Notes: generated by a model not told the origin, from the letters alone. A stretch of 64,000 nt of DNA from Aneurinibacillus uraniidurans (GCF_028471905.1 NZ_CP116902.1:3398501-3462500); one strand, 5' to 3'; positions 9,647 to 18,916 are shown, numbered from the stretch's first letter. Translations and numbers: made by a program.

Positions 9647-9701
9647 ATTATACGGAATTTTTGTAAGAAAGTTCCTTGTTATATTCTTAATTTTTTCTTA
9701 A
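9647..9701 (-). promoter_or_regulatory. Promoter region of the efflux operon with OmpR-type direct repeat
   Basis: A perfect -10 TATAAT (9647-9652) stands without a recognisable -35 hexamer at the right distance. Upstream, the heptamer TTAAGAA occurs twice (9695-9701 and 9684-9690) with an 11-base period, the usual pitch of OmpR/PhoB-family response regulator sites. Activation by a two-component regulator is inferred; which one is unknown. Confidence 0.4.
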
Positions 9702-9711
9702 TATTTTTCGA

Positions 9712-9747
9712 ACTAAAAAATGTGGAGCAGGTTGATCCCACTCCACA
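9712..9747 (-). terminator. Terminator downstream of glutathione peroxidase
   Basis: Minus-strand stem TGTGGAGTGGGA / GCTCCACA-type pairing (outer arm TGTGGAG / CTCCACA) followed by TTTTTT, just after the peroxidase stop. Confidence 0.8.
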
Positions 9748-9763
9748 TTCGTTCCGATTTCTT

Positions 9764-10237
9764 CTATAATATAGCCTCAATATCCCCCGCGATCGCTTCC
9801 GGGGCTGTTGTCGGTGCATAGCGCTTGATTACCTCTCCATTGCGACCGACAAGAACTTTCGTGAAATTCCACTTCACAGCTTCTGACAAAATGCCCGGTG
9901 CCTGTTTCGTCAAATAAGCAAACAGTGGATGCGCATTTACTCCCTTTACATCAACCTTCGCAAACATCGGGAAGGTCACACCATAATTCAACTCACAGAA
10001 CTGTTGAATATCCGCCTCCGTTCCTGGCTCCTGCTTCATGAACTGGTTGCACGGAAATCCAAGCACTTCGAAGTTTTGCTTGTGATATTTCTCATACAAC
10101 GCCTGCAATCCTTTATACTGCGGAGTAAATCCACATTTGCTCGCTGTATTTACAATAAGTAGAACGCTGCCTTTATAGTCGGCAAGTGACTTCTCTTCTC
10201 CAGTAATCGTTTTGGCTGAAAAATCATAAATACTCAT
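9764..10237 (-). CDS. Glutathione peroxidase family thiol peroxidase (BsaA-like)
   Basis: Cytoplasmic peroxidase of the GPx family, 157 aa. It uses Cys rather than selenocysteine: the peroxidatic Cys35 lies in NTASKCGFTPQY, with the partner motifs LGFPCNQF and WNFTKVLV. A second Cys in QQFCELNYGV is at the place of the resolving Cys of thioredoxin-dependent GPx. It probably reduces peroxides with thioredoxin or bacillithiol-type thiols. GAGGAGGGG precedes the ATG. The gene is monocistronic with its own terminator and is divergent from the neighbouring MFS gene. Confidence 0.92.
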   Translation of the reverse strand: MSIYDFSAKTITGEEKSLADYKGSVLLIVNTASKCGFTPQYKGLQALYEKYHKQNFEVLGFPCNQFMKQEPGTEADIQQFCELNYGVTFPMFAKVDVKGVNAHPLFAYLTKQAPGILSEAVKWNFTKVLVGRNGEVIKRYAPTTAPEAIAGDIEAIL

Positions 10238-10302
10238 GCAAACCCCTCCTCGTATTAGTTGTATAATAAAACGAAATACATGTATATAAAAGGAGACTCC
10301 CT

Positions 10303-11559
10303 ATGCCTTCTTCCGTATCTGCTTCCGTACAGAAGACGATTCCGCAGCCGAAGAATCAAGCTCGTATGCTTTGGTTTCTCGTGTCCTTTGCGTATCTGCT
10401 TATTGTCAGTCAGCGGACAGCACCCGGCATCATTAGTGATCAACTTCTGGCTGAATTCCATATATCTGCTTCTACATTAGGTCTTATGAGTACGTTTCAA
10501 TTTGTCATGTATGCAGGCCTGCAAATTCCGATCGGGCTGTGGGCTGCTCGTCTCGGCCCGGCCCGTCTGCTACTCGTAGGTATTCTGGCAAGTGGTATCG
10601 GAACAATTCTCTACAGTATAGCAGACAGTCTGCCGCTTTTATTTGCAACCCGTGCATTGATTGGATTTGGTGATGCGTTCATCTGGGTAAATTGTGTACT
10701 GATTCTCGGAAAAGCGTTTGAGCCTCTTTCATTCTCGACAATGATTGGCATGACGGGAGCGATGGGCAGCCTTGGCAATATGCTGACGACCATGCCACTT
10801 GCCTGGTGGGTTACCGCTTCCGGCTGGCGACTGCCGTTCACCTGCATGGGCATCATCCTGCTTGTACATGCGCTAATCATGTACCGGGGATTTAACCGCC
10901 GAGATATGCTGTTTCCTACTGATGCTGCGAACTTGCATCCAGCAGTCACACTGCGAGAATTCGCCACACTGATCCGGAAGCGGACTGCATGGGGACCATT
11001 TCTGTGCCACTTCGGAATCATAGGTACATATGTTGGATTTACCAGTGTGTGGGCCGTTCCATATTTGCTTGATATGTATGGAATCAGTCGCGCAGAAGCC
11101 GCGTCTATTCTTGGCCTGGCACTCATTAGCGCAGTCGCAGGTGGTCCATTGTCCGGTTGGATGGCCGCCCGAGCTGGCAATTGTCGAGCACCTTATATCT
11201 GGCTACAAGTACTGAACGTTACCGTATGGAGTATGTTCCTTCTCACCAAAGCGCACCCGCCGCTTGCACTTGTATATGTCCTGTTTATTGCGCTTGGTTT
11301 TGGAATCGGCACCAGCACCCTTACGTTCGCCTCGATTCGAGAGAATTTCCCTGTAGCGCAGGTCGGTGCGCTAACCGGGCTCGCCAATACAGGTGGATTT
11401 TTCAGCGCCGTGCTGCTTCCCCCTATTATGGGGCTTGTGTTTGACCGAATCGGACTTCACAGTCAGCAGGCATATGCTGTAGCCTTTATTATTCCAGCCC
11501 TGTTTGCTTCTATCGGCATTGTAGGGGCCCTTATGTTATCCAAACAGAAAGCTATATAA
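10303..11559 (+). CDS. MFS transporter, 12-helix type, substrate unknown
   Basis: Major facilitator superfamily permease of 418 aa with about twelve hydrophobic segments. The N-terminal half has APGIISDQLLAEFHIS and the loop GLWAARLGPARLLLVG (MFS motif A region). The C-terminal half has GPLSGWMAARAGN and a glycine-rich ALGFGIGTSTLTF. AAAGGAG seven bases before the ATG supports the start. It is a single plus-strand gene, divergent from the peroxidase and closed by a terminator. The sequence does not reveal a substrate. Confidence 0.85.
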   Translation: MPSSVSASVQKTIPQPKNQARMLWFLVSFAYLLIVSQRTAPGIISDQLLAEFHISASTLGLMSTFQFVMYAGLQIPIGLWAARLGPARLLLVGILASGIGTILYSIADSLPLLFATRALIGFGDAFIWVNCVLILGKAFEPLSFSTMIGMTGAMGSLGNMLTTMPLAWWVTASGWRLPFTCMGIILLVHALIMYRGFNRRDMLFPTDAANLHPAVTLREFATLIRKRTAWGPFLCHFGIIGTYVGFTSVWAVPYLLDMYGISRAEAASILGLALISAVAGGPLSGWMAARAGNCRAPYIWLQVLNVTVWSMFLLTKAHPPLALVYVLFIALGFGIGTSTLTFASIRENFPVAQVGALTGLANTGGFFSAVLLPPIMGLVFDRIGLHSQQAYAVAFIIPALFASIGIVGALMLSKQKAI

Positions 11560-11566
11560 GTATAAA

Positions 11567-11597
11567 AAAATCGCCAGTAGAATCGCTGGCGGTTTTT
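11567..11597 (+). terminator. Terminator of the MFS gene at 10303-11559
   Basis: Stem ATCGCCAG / CTGGCGGT with a short loop, followed by TTTTT, eight bases after the stop. The A-run on the other side may also let it stop minus-strand transcription. Confidence 0.8.
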
Positions 11598-11626
11598 CCT
11601 ATTATCCCATATGTTTACCTATCCCA

Positions 11627-13054
11627 TCACCTAACAGGCTTCCCCCTTCGCGCCGATACAAAAGCACCAAACAAGCAAATCACAGCGGCTGCCCCAAATA
11701 CACTATGAAGTGCCGCAATAAAGGTGGCGCTATATGCCTCCCCTTGTATCATAAAACGCTCACCGCTGCCTGCCAGACGATGAAACTGAAAAGAAAATAA
11801 CGAAACTGAAAAAGTTGTCCCAAGCACCATCCCCAGATTCCGTACCAGCGCATTCAATCCCCCTGCCCTACCTAATTGGATAGGCGGTACAGCCCCAAGT
11901 ACGCTCGCGTTATTCGGTGACTGAAACATCCCCGTCCCAAGCCCAAACAAAGCTAGATGCAGCGCGATTTGCCACGGTAATTCCTTTGCACCTAACGTGG
12001 TTAGCATGGCAAATGACACCGCATTTAACAAAAGTCCACCCGTTGTAAGGAAAAACGGCCCTATCCGATCAGACAGCCAGCCTGAGAGCGGCGCAACGAG
12101 CGCCATAACCAACGGGTTTGCCATCATCACATATCCAACAATATGCGGAGAATAGCCCAGCACATTTTGCATATAAAAAGGCATCATAACGGTAATACAA
12201 AACAAGGAAATAAACGATAGCAATGCCGCCAGACTCCCCACCCGAAACGTCCGAATTCGATACAAAGAAAAATCGAGCATCGGAAACGAAATTGAAGTTT
12301 CTCGTTTATAAAATCCAATAAGAAGTCCAACCGCGCCCACAAGTCCGGCAATTGTCCAAATAGAGCTCCATCCCCATACTTGCACATTTGATAACACATA
12401 AAGAAACACTACAATCCCAACCATATACAACATTGACCCTGTATAATCAAACGGCTCGCTTACTTGTTCCAGCTTCTCCTTCGGTAAAATCCATATCCCG
12501 GCCAAAAAAGCCAGCAATCCAATGGGAACATTCACCCAGAAAATCGATTCCCAGCCAAGCGAACCTACAAGCATCCCACCGACAGCAGGACCCGTTAAAG
12601 AACCCAAGGAAACAACAGTTCCTGTAATTCCAAGCGACCTCCCTCTCTCTGCTTTCGAAAAGGTAGACGCTACAATGGCCTGGCTGTTTCCCATTAACAA
12701 CGCTGCACCGGCCGCTTGAATAATCCGTCCAACAATTAACATCCAGATTGAACCCGATAGTCCGCAAAAAATCGATCCCCCAACAAAAGTCAGAAACCCT
12801 ACCTGATAAAGCCGACCTCGTCCTAGAGAATCGGATAACTTCCCAACGATCGGCAGAAGTGCCGCAATCGTAAGCAAATAGGCCGTAATCACCCATTGGA
12901 CAAGATTCAAGGAAACTGCAAGTGCGTGTGAAATACTCGGCAGCGCCACATTTGTAATGCTCCCGTCAAGCGTCGCCATAAAGGTGCCGAGCGAAACGTT
13001 AGCCAGGATCAACCATTTCCTATACTCTTTTTGCTTCGCAACTACAGTGCTCAT
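11627..13054 (-). CDS. DHA2-family (EmrB/QacA) drug:H+ antiporter
   Basis: MFS exporter of 475 aa with fourteen predicted membrane segments. Diagnostic parts are motif D1 GTFMATLDGSITNVALPSI, motif A GKLSDSLGRGRLYQVGF and motif C GPAVGGMLVGSLGWESIFW. Such proteins export lipophilic drugs, antibiotics or metabolites using proton motive force. It lies 62 bases downstream of another MFS gene on the same strand, so the two may form the tail of the fabH operon. Confidence 0.9.
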   Translation of the reverse strand: MSTVVAKQKEYRKWLILANVSLGTFMATLDGSITNVALPSISHALAVSLNLVQWVITAYLLTIAALLPIVGKLSDSLGRGRLYQVGFLTFVGGSIFCGLSGSIWMLIVGRIIQAAGAALLMGNSQAIVASTFSKAERGRSLGITGTVVSLGSLTGPAVGGMLVGSLGWESIFWVNVPIGLLAFLAGIWILPKEKLEQVSEPFDYTGSMLYMVGIVVFLYVLSNVQVWGWSSIWTIAGLVGAVGLLIGFYKRETSISFPMLDFSLYRIRTFRVGSLAALLSFISLFCITVMMPFYMQNVLGYSPHIVGYVMMANPLVMALVAPLSGWLSDRIGPFFLTTGGLLLNAVSFAMLTTLGAKELPWQIALHLALFGLGTGMFQSPNNASVLGAVPPIQLGRAGGLNALVRNLGMVLGTTFSVSLFSFQFHRLAGSGERFMIQGEAYSATFIAALHSVFGAAAVICLFGAFVSARRGKPVR

Positions 13055-13116
13055 GATGCCTCCGTGTCATCGTTCTCGTGAACTCCTTAGCATATGTTTT
13101 CCGCATTAGGCTTCTG

Positions 13117-14391
13117 TTAGTCATGATTTTGATTGCTACGAGACCAAACAACAACTGGGATAAGCAGTAATGAAAGAACGGCTCCGGCAAGTGAAAGTGT
13201 TGTATAACTGGAATGAGCTACAACCATTCCAGATAGCGCTCCACCCGATGCCCCCGACAAAGCGATCAAGACATCAACAGATCCTTGTGTCTTTGCCCGA
13301 GTGGACGGGTGAGTTGCATCTATAATAAGCGCTGTACCGCTAATCAAACCAAAATTCCAACCAAGCCCAAGTAAAGCGAGGGCAATCGTGAGTGCGAGCA
13401 TAGAATCAGCAGGCGCAACAGCAGCCAAAACACCAGCGGCAAGTAACGTGGCACCAGAGGCGACTGCCATTGCAGTACGTCCAATCTTATCTACGAGAAT
13501 ACCCGTCATGAGAGATGGGAGATACATTGCACCGATATGGAAGCCGATTACCATTCCTACCTCTTGCAAGCCGTGTCCATGATGCCTCATATGTACAGGT
13601 GTCATCGTCATAAGTGCAACCATGACAATTTGAGTTAGGACCATTACCGTAGCTCCGACAACTACTCCTCGTTTGTTACTAGCTCGTGCTGTAGAATGGT
13701 TGTCTGAGCGTTTACGATCGTCCGCTTTCTCCACATCTGCAATTGCTTTGGCAACAATAAAAGGATCAGGACGAAGTAAAGCTAGGAGTACCAAACCAGC
13801 AAGAATGTAGGCTGCGGCAGCTAAAATGAACGGACCAGATAGAGCACGGACACCGATTGACATAGCAAATTGGCCCATTACATCAACCAGATTGGGACCC
13901 GTAACAGCGCCGAATGTAGTGGATACCATGGCGATACTAATTGCAGTTGCTCGCTGTGTAGAGCTTGCCAGGTCTGTACCTGCATAGCGTGCTTGTAAGT
14001 TTGTAGCAGTCCCAGCCCCATAGACTAGTAGTGATACAAAAAGAAGTAGAATACTGTTGATTGCTGCGGAAATGACTACCCCAATTGCACCAACACCACC
14101 AGCCAAAAATCCGGTTGCCAATCCAAAACGGCGGCCAAAACGTTGAGAGAGTCGCCCGACAAGTAGTGCTGCCCCAGCAGAACCCAACGTGAACAGCGCA
14201 GCTGGAACTCCTGCAAAGCTATCTGTACCTAGCATGTCTTGTGCAAGAAGTGCCCCGACAGTTATACCTGCCGCAAGTCCTGCACCACCAAAAATTTGTG
14301 AAATGACAACGATGATCAACGTCCGTCGGTATAATTGTCGTTGCTTTTCCGGAGAATCAATGTAGCTTGATAACCAGGTACTATTCGACAT
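13117..14391 (-). CDS. MFS transporter, 12-helix, translationally coupled to fabH
   Basis: Major facilitator superfamily permease of 424 aa with two six-helix halves split by a charged loop (KAIADVEKADDRKRSDNHS). Motif A appears as GRLSQRFGRRFGLATGF. The ATG shares its A with the TAA stop of the ketoacyl synthase gene (TAATG), so the two are translationally coupled. The substrate is unknown. Co-expression with a FabH-type enzyme suggests a fatty-acid-related or acyl metabolite, which is inference only. Confidence 0.87.
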   Translation of the reverse strand: MSNSTWLSSYIDSPEKQRQLYRRTLIIVVISQIFGGAGLAAGITVGALLAQDMLGTDSFAGVPAALFTLGSAGAALLVGRLSQRFGRRFGLATGFLAGGVGAIGVVISAAINSILLLFVSLLVYGAGTATNLQARYAGTDLASSTQRATAISIAMVSTTFGAVTGPNLVDVMGQFAMSIGVRALSGPFILAAAAYILAGLVLLALLRPDPFIVAKAIADVEKADDRKRSDNHSTARASNKRGVVVGATVMVLTQIVMVALMTMTPVHMRHHGHGLQEVGMVIGFHIGAMYLPSLMTGILVDKIGRTAMAVASGATLLAAGVLAAVAPADSMLALTIALALLGLGWNFGLISGTALIIDATHPSTRAKTQGSVDVLIALSGASGGALSGMVVAHSSYTTLSLAGAVLSLLLIPVVVWSRSNQNHD

Positions 14392-15389
14392 TACTCACAC
14401 ACCATCCACTCTAGCAAAATTCCTGCTTGCACCAATCCACCGCCAAAACCATACAACAAAACACGATCGCCTGCTTTCACTTTTCCTTCTATTATTCCTT
14501 TATTCAGCGCGAGTGGAATGGATGCTGCTGACGTATTGCCGAAATGCTCCAGACTCCATAACGTTTTCTCTAATGGAAATCCGCTACGCTCACAAATTGA
14601 CTCAATCATCCGTAAATTCGCGCTATGCGGCACAAACCAATCCACTGCCTCAAGCACGAACCCACTCTTCTCCATAACTTTCTCCATCCCGCAAGGCACG
14701 GTCGTAACTGCCCATTTATACACTTCTCTGCCGTTTTGGACAATATAACCACTGTTTTGTAATTTCTGTCCGTTCATTTGATTCGAAAGTCCAGTACGGT
14801 ATAAATGAGTTCCCCCTTCCCCTTTAGCCGTCATATGGACAGATAGGAAGCTCCCTTGTTCCTCTGTATACTCGACAAGCATTGCTCCTGCTCCATCTCC
14901 AAACAGGATACATGTTGTACGATCATTAAAGTCTGTCGTTTTCGACATCGTTTCCGCCCCAATAACCAACACTTTTTTATTCATACCTGATGTGATAGCA
15001 CTGTTCGCCATCTGCAAAGCATACACAAACCCGGCACAGGTCGCATTCATATCCAGTGCACCTGCATCTTTAATTCCTAATCGTGCTTGCACCTGACTCG
15101 CCACACTTGGAAATGCGTAATCAGGCGTGCTAGTTGCAACAAGAATGAGATCAACATCGTCTACTGCCTTGTCATACCTTTTCATTAAATCCTGCACCGC
15201 CGCTACACATAAATCTGTTGTGAATTCCCCTTCAGCTGCAATTCGCCGTTCTCGAATCCCGGTCCGACTAAAAATCCACTCATCACTTGTATCCACCATT
15301 TCTTCCAGGTCAAAATTGCTTAACACACGTTCCGGTACATACGTGCCAATCGCTGTAATTTTCGCTTTTGATAAAAAAGAGTTTCCCAT
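14391..15389 (-). CDS. fabH: Beta-ketoacyl-ACP synthase III (FabH type)
   Basis: Condensing enzyme that starts fatty acid synthesis by joining acyl-CoA to malonyl-ACP in the cytoplasm. The 332-residue product has the complete Cys-His-Asn triad: Cys118 in NATCAGFVYAL, His255 in VPHSANLRMIE and Asn285 in EHFGNTSAAS. The N-terminal motif DEWIFSRTGIRERR and the C-terminal GFGGGLVQAG are also present. AGGAGGGG precedes the ATG. A FapR-like operator overlaps its promoter. As B. subtilis has two FabH paralogues, this may be a second copy (FabHB-like) or a specialised one, given its coupling to two exporters. Confidence 0.9.
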   Translation of the reverse strand: MGNSFLSKAKITAIGTYVPERVLSNFDLEEMVDTSDEWIFSRTGIRERRIAAEGEFTTDLCVAAVQDLMKRYDKAVDDVDLILVATSTPDYAFPSVASQVQARLGIKDAGALDMNATCAGFVYALQMANSAITSGMNKKVLVIGAETMSKTTDFNDRTTCILFGDGAGAMLVEYTEEQGSFLSVHMTAKGEGGTHLYRTGLSNQMNGQKLQNSGYIVQNGREVYKWAVTTVPCGMEKVMEKSGFVLEAVDWFVPHSANLRMIESICERSGFPLEKTLWSLEHFGNTSAASIPLALNKGIIEGKVKAGDRVLLYGFGGGLVQAGILLEWMVCE

Positions 15390-15417
15390 ATTGCCCCTCC
15401 TGTTTCATTTTACAGTC

Positions 15418-15451
15418 ATTATATCACCAGATATTATGACCAGGTACTAAT
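15418..15451 (-). promoter_or_regulatory. FapR-like operator overlapping the fabH promoter
   Basis: On the minus strand TTAGTACCTGGTCATAA (15434-15450) is an imperfect palindrome that matches the Bacillus FapR operator as I remember it (TTAGTACC half-sites around a central T/A). A perfect -10 TATAAT follows at 15418-15423, ten bases downstream, so the operator covers the -35 position. FapR represses lipid synthesis genes until malonyl-CoA accumulates. Confidence 0.65.
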
Positions 15452-15477
15452 TTTTTATGAATATTCATAGCCTGCCA

Positions 15478-15520
15478 ATAAAAAAATCTCCTGTTCATAT
15501 ATGTAGAACAGGAGATTTTT
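15478..15520 (-). terminator. Terminator of the LIV transporter operon
   Basis: Perfect 15-bp stem AAAAATCTCCTGTTC / GAACAGGAGATTTTT with a 9-base loop and flanking A and T runs, just after the livF stop. Confidence 0.9.
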
Positions 15521-15532
15521 GCTATCCATATT

Positions 15533-16240
15533 TTAGTGACCGCCTAAATAAGCCATCTTAATCTGATCGCTCGCATTCAACTCTTCCGCTGTGCCAGACA
15601 ACACAACCCGTCCCGTCTCGATTACGTATGCCCGATCAGCAATTGACAGTGCCATATTAGCATTCTGTTCTACCAACAGAACCGTAGTGCCTGTCTGATT
15701 AATCTCTTCGATAATGTGGAATATCGTCTTCACCAGTAAGGGAGCAAGACCCATGGATGGCTCATCGAGCAACAGCAGTTTCGGGCGTGCCATCAACGCT
15801 CGACCCATCGCAAGCATTTGCTGCTCCCCACCGGATAATGTACCGGACAACTGTTTTTTCCGTTCGAGTAAGCGTGGAAACAGTTCGTACACTTTCGCGA
15901 AATCCTGCCGGATGCCATCTTTGTCCTTACGTAAGAAGGCACCTAGCTCCAGATTTTCTTCCACTGTCATGTTTGCAAATACACGCCGACCTTCCGGAAC
16001 ATGCGAGATTCCTTCTTTCACAATTGCCTGGGCTGCCCGGCCTGAGATTGATGTACCTTCATATACAATATCGCCCTGCTTCGGCTTCAAGAGACCGGAA
16101 ATCGCTTTGAGCAGCGTGCTTTTACCTGCACCATTTGCTCCGATCAGCGTTACAATCTCACCCTGGTTAATCTCAAGTGATACACCGTGAAGCGCCTGGA
16201 TGTTGCCGTAGAATACATCGATGTTGTTTACTTTTAACAT
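15533..16240 (-). CDS. livF: Branched-chain amino acid ABC transporter ATP-binding protein LivF
   Basis: Second ATPase of the LIV-I type importer, 235 aa. It contains Walker A GANGAGKST, the stretch ISHVPEGRRVFANMTVEENL typical of LivF, signature LSGGEQQMLAMGRALM, Walker B LLLLDEPSMGL and the switch LVEQNANMAL. It starts one base after the livG stop and is the last gene of livJ-livH-livM-livG-livF. Confidence 0.95.
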   Translation of the reverse strand: MLKVNNIDVFYGNIQALHGVSLEINQGEIVTLIGANGAGKSTLLKAISGLLKPKQGDIVYEGTSISGRAAQAIVKEGISHVPEGRRVFANMTVEENLELGAFLRKDKDGIRQDFAKVYELFPRLLERKKQLSGTLSGGEQQMLAMGRALMARPKLLLLDEPSMGLAPLLVKTIFHIIEEINQTGTTVLLVEQNANMALSIADRAYVIETGRVVLSGTAEELNASDQIKMAYLGGH

Positions 16241-16241
16241 A

Positions 16242-17021
16242 TCAGGAAACCTCCTCGCCGAGATACGCTTCGATTACTTTCGGATTGTTCCGCACTTCTT
16301 CCGGCGTACCTTGCGCAATCAACTGACCGTGATCAAGCACATAAATACGTTCACACACGCCCATTACAAGCGGCATATCGTGCTCGATTAATAAAATAGT
16401 CAGGTTGAACTCTTTGCGAATAAACGCAATCAACTCCATGAGCTGCTTCGTTTCCTGCGGGTTCATCCCGGCTGCTGGTTCATCCAGCAACAGAATTTTC
16501 GGATTGGCGGCCAACGCACGCGCAATCTCTAAGCGGCGCTGCTGACCGTACGGCAGATTTTTTGCCTGCTCGTCTTTTAGACGGTCCAAATCAAAAATCT
16601 TCAGAAAGCTAATTGCTTTCTCTTCCATTTCCTTCTCACCGGAAAAGTGTGCCGGCAGACGCAAAATGGAACTAAGTATGGAATGCTTAGATTGTGAATG
16701 ATACGCAACTTTTACGTTATCTAATACAGACAGTTCACCGAACAGACGAATGTTCTGGAATGTCCGACTGATACCTTTACGTGTAATCTGATACGGTGCA
16801 TTCCCGTTTAATTTCTCCCCGTTTAGCGAGATCGTTCCTTCTGTCGGCACATATACACCTGTCAATAAGTTAAAGAATGTTGTTTTTCCGGCACCGTTCG
16901 GACCGATCAAGCCAACAAGTTCGCCTTGGTTTAAATACGCATGAACGCTCGATACAGCTTTTAAGCCGCCGAACTGGATGCCGACGCCGTCAACGTTAAG
17001 CAGCGGTGTTTTTGTTGCCAT
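16242..17021 (-). CDS. livG: Branched-chain amino acid ABC transporter ATP-binding protein LivG
   Basis: First ATPase of the LIV importer, 259 aa. Motifs are Walker A GPNGAGKTTFFNLLTG, GISRTFQNIRLFGELSVLDN (LivG-type), LPYGQQRRLEIARALA as signature, Walker B ILLLDEPAAGMNP and the switch LIEHDMPLV. Its ATG (GGAGGGAAGTCCG upstream) lies 26 bases inside the end of livM, implying translational coupling. Confidence 0.95.
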   Translation of the reverse strand: MATKTPLLNVDGVGIQFGGLKAVSSVHAYLNQGELVGLIGPNGAGKTTFFNLLTGVYVPTEGTISLNGEKLNGNAPYQITRKGISRTFQNIRLFGELSVLDNVKVAYHSQSKHSILSSILRLPAHFSGEKEMEEKAISFLKIFDLDRLKDEQAKNLPYGQQRRLEIARALAANPKILLLDEPAAGMNPQETKQLMELIAFIRKEFNLTILLIEHDMPLVMGVCERIYVLDHGQLIAQGTPEEVRNNPKVIEAYLGEEVS

Positions 17022-17958
17022 CGGACTTCCCTCCTACTGTCGCGTGCTTTTTGAATAGCTGCGTCAATTCTTTCGTACCAAGCAATCCCTGCGGACGATA
17101 AATCATCATAATAATGAGCACAAGGCTATAAATAATCATACGTGTCTCCGGGTAATCCTGCAGGAACGTTGAGACAATCGTCAACAACACGGCGGCAATA
17201 ACCGCACCAGACATACTGCCAAGTCCACCAAGTACAACAAAAATCAAAATATCAAATGACTTCAAGAAACCGAAGTTAGACGGCTGAATGATGTAGAAGT
17301 TATGTGCATACAACCCACCCGCGATACCCGCGAAGAACGCACCAAGCGCAAATGCTGCTACCTTGTAGTAGGTCGTATTAATTCCCATCGCATCCGCTGC
17401 GATCTCGTTCTCACGAATGGAAATGCATGCACGTCCATGTGTGGAATTCGTAAAGTTCGCAATGACGACAAGCGTAATAATCAGGCATGCGGTCGCTGTC
17501 GTCCAGTCCGTCATGCTGTTGACCATCATCCCGCTCGCACCGCCAACATACTCAATGTTCAGCATGACGATCCGCACAATCTCACCAAACCCAAGCGTGG
17601 CAATTGCCAGGTAGTCACCGCGCAGACGCAAGCTTGGAATTCCGATGATCAATCCGGCAATCGCTGCGGCAATCCCGCCAATCGGCAGGGCTGCTAAGAA
17701 CGGAATGTTAAAGTTCATAGTTGCAATCGCTGACGCATACGCCCCGACCGCGAGAAAGCCAGCATGTCCAATCGAGAACTGGCCCGTAATGCCAATGATC
17801 AAATGCAGACTTACTGCAAGAATGATATTAATCACAATCGTGATCAGCATATTCTGATAAAAATCGTTGAGCACTCCACTCGTAATCAAAAACTGGATCA
17901 CTGCGTACAGGGCGAGCGCACCAACTATTGAAAGCCAAAATCCTTTTGTTCGCTTCAT
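16996..17958 (-). CDS. livM: Branched-chain amino acid ABC transporter permease LivM
   Basis: Membrane subunit of the LIV importer, 320 aa, about eight to nine helices. Family markers are GITGQFSIGHAGFLAVGAYASA, IPSLRLRGDYLAIATLGFGEI and the cytoplasmic coupling loop GRACISIRENEIAADAMGIN. It follows livH by 17 bases and overlaps livG. Confidence 0.95.
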   Translation of the reverse strand: MKRTKGFWLSIVGALALYAVIQFLITSGVLNDFYQNMLITIVINIILAVSLHLIIGITGQFSIGHAGFLAVGAYASAIATMNFNIPFLAALPIGGIAAAIAGLIIGIPSLRLRGDYLAIATLGFGEIVRIVMLNIEYVGGASGMMVNSMTDWTTATACLIITLVVIANFTNSTHGRACISIRENEIAADAMGINTTYYKVAAFALGAFFAGIAGGLYAHNFYIIQPSNFGFLKSFDILIFVVLGGLGSMSGAVIAAVLLTIVSTFLQDYPETRMIIYSLVLIIMMIYRPQGLLGTKELTQLFKKHATVGGKSDGNKNTAA

Positions 17959-17975
17959 CGTTGTATTTCGCCTCC

Positions 17976-18854
17976 CTATACTTTCTCTCTCATGTTTTTA
18001 CCGAACAGGCCCGACGGTCTAAAGATGAGGATCAGAATAAGTACGACAAATGCCACACCATCCCGCCAGAGCGAGTAGCCAAGTGCACTAACCATCGCTT
18101 CAATCACGCCAAGCAACAGCCCGCCAACCATCGCACCTGGGATAATGCCAATCCCGCCGAGAACAGCTGCAACGAATGCTTTTAAACCAGGAATAATCCC
18201 CATCAAAGGTTCAATCTTTATATAATAAATCCCAAAGATAACACCTGCTGCCCCGGCAAGCGCTGAACCGATCGCAAAGGTCGCAGAGATCGTATTGTCA
18301 ACATTAATCCCCATCAAGCGAGCTGCTTCTGTATCATACGATACCGCCCGCATCGCTTTGCCAATTTTCGTTTTGTGAACAATGAACTGAAGGAGAATCA
18401 TTAACCCAAGCGATACACCAAGAATTAATAGTGACTGACTATTAATTGTAGCCCCGAGAAACTTAAACTCTGTAGACGGAAGCACTGTACTCGGATATGC
18501 TTCCGGTTGAGCTCCCCGCACATAAATCGTTCCGTATTCAATCAGCAATGACACACCGATTGCGGTAATAAGGGCCGCAATACGCGTCGCATTCCGAAGC
18601 GGCTTATAGGCGATCCGCTCAATCGTCACACCAAATAATGCGCATGCCGTCATTGAGATCAACAGCGCTGGAAAAAAGCTAAGTTTTAGCACGGTAATGG
18701 CGTAAAAACCAATAAACGCACCAATCATGAATATATCACCATGAGCAAAGTTAATAAGTTTAATAATGCCGTATACCATCGTGTAGCCAAGCGCGATCAG
18801 CGCATAAATACTGCCGAGCGATATACCGTTCACAAGCTGCTGAATAAATTCCAT
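17976..18854 (-). CDS. livH: Branched-chain amino acid ABC transporter permease LivH
   Basis: Membrane subunit of the LIV importer, 292 aa. It has LGSIYALIALGYTMVYGI, LINFAHGDIFMIGAF, KAMRAVSYDTEAARLMGI (coupling helix) and GLKAFVAAVLGGIG, all typical of LivH. I start at the ATG at 18854, where GGGAG lies seven bases upstream; the ATG at 18878 lacks a ribosome binding site. It follows the binding-protein gene after a stem-loop. Confidence 0.94.
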   Translation of the reverse strand: MEFIQQLVNGISLGSIYALIALGYTMVYGIIKLINFAHGDIFMIGAFIGFYAITVLKLSFFPALLISMTACALFGVTIERIAYKPLRNATRIAALITAIGVSLLIEYGTIYVRGAQPEAYPSTVLPSTEFKFLGATINSQSLLILGVSLGLMILLQFIVHKTKIGKAMRAVSYDTEAARLMGINVDNTISATFAIGSALAGAAGVIFGIYYIKIEPLMGIIPGLKAFVAAVLGGIGIIPGAMVGGLLLGVIEAMVSALGYSLWRDGVAFVVLILILIFRPSGLFGKNMREKV

Positions 18855-18916
18855 ATGGCCACTCCCTTTGACAAGCACTTTACTACTATAACGCGATGAT
18901 GCCCCTTATAAAGATG

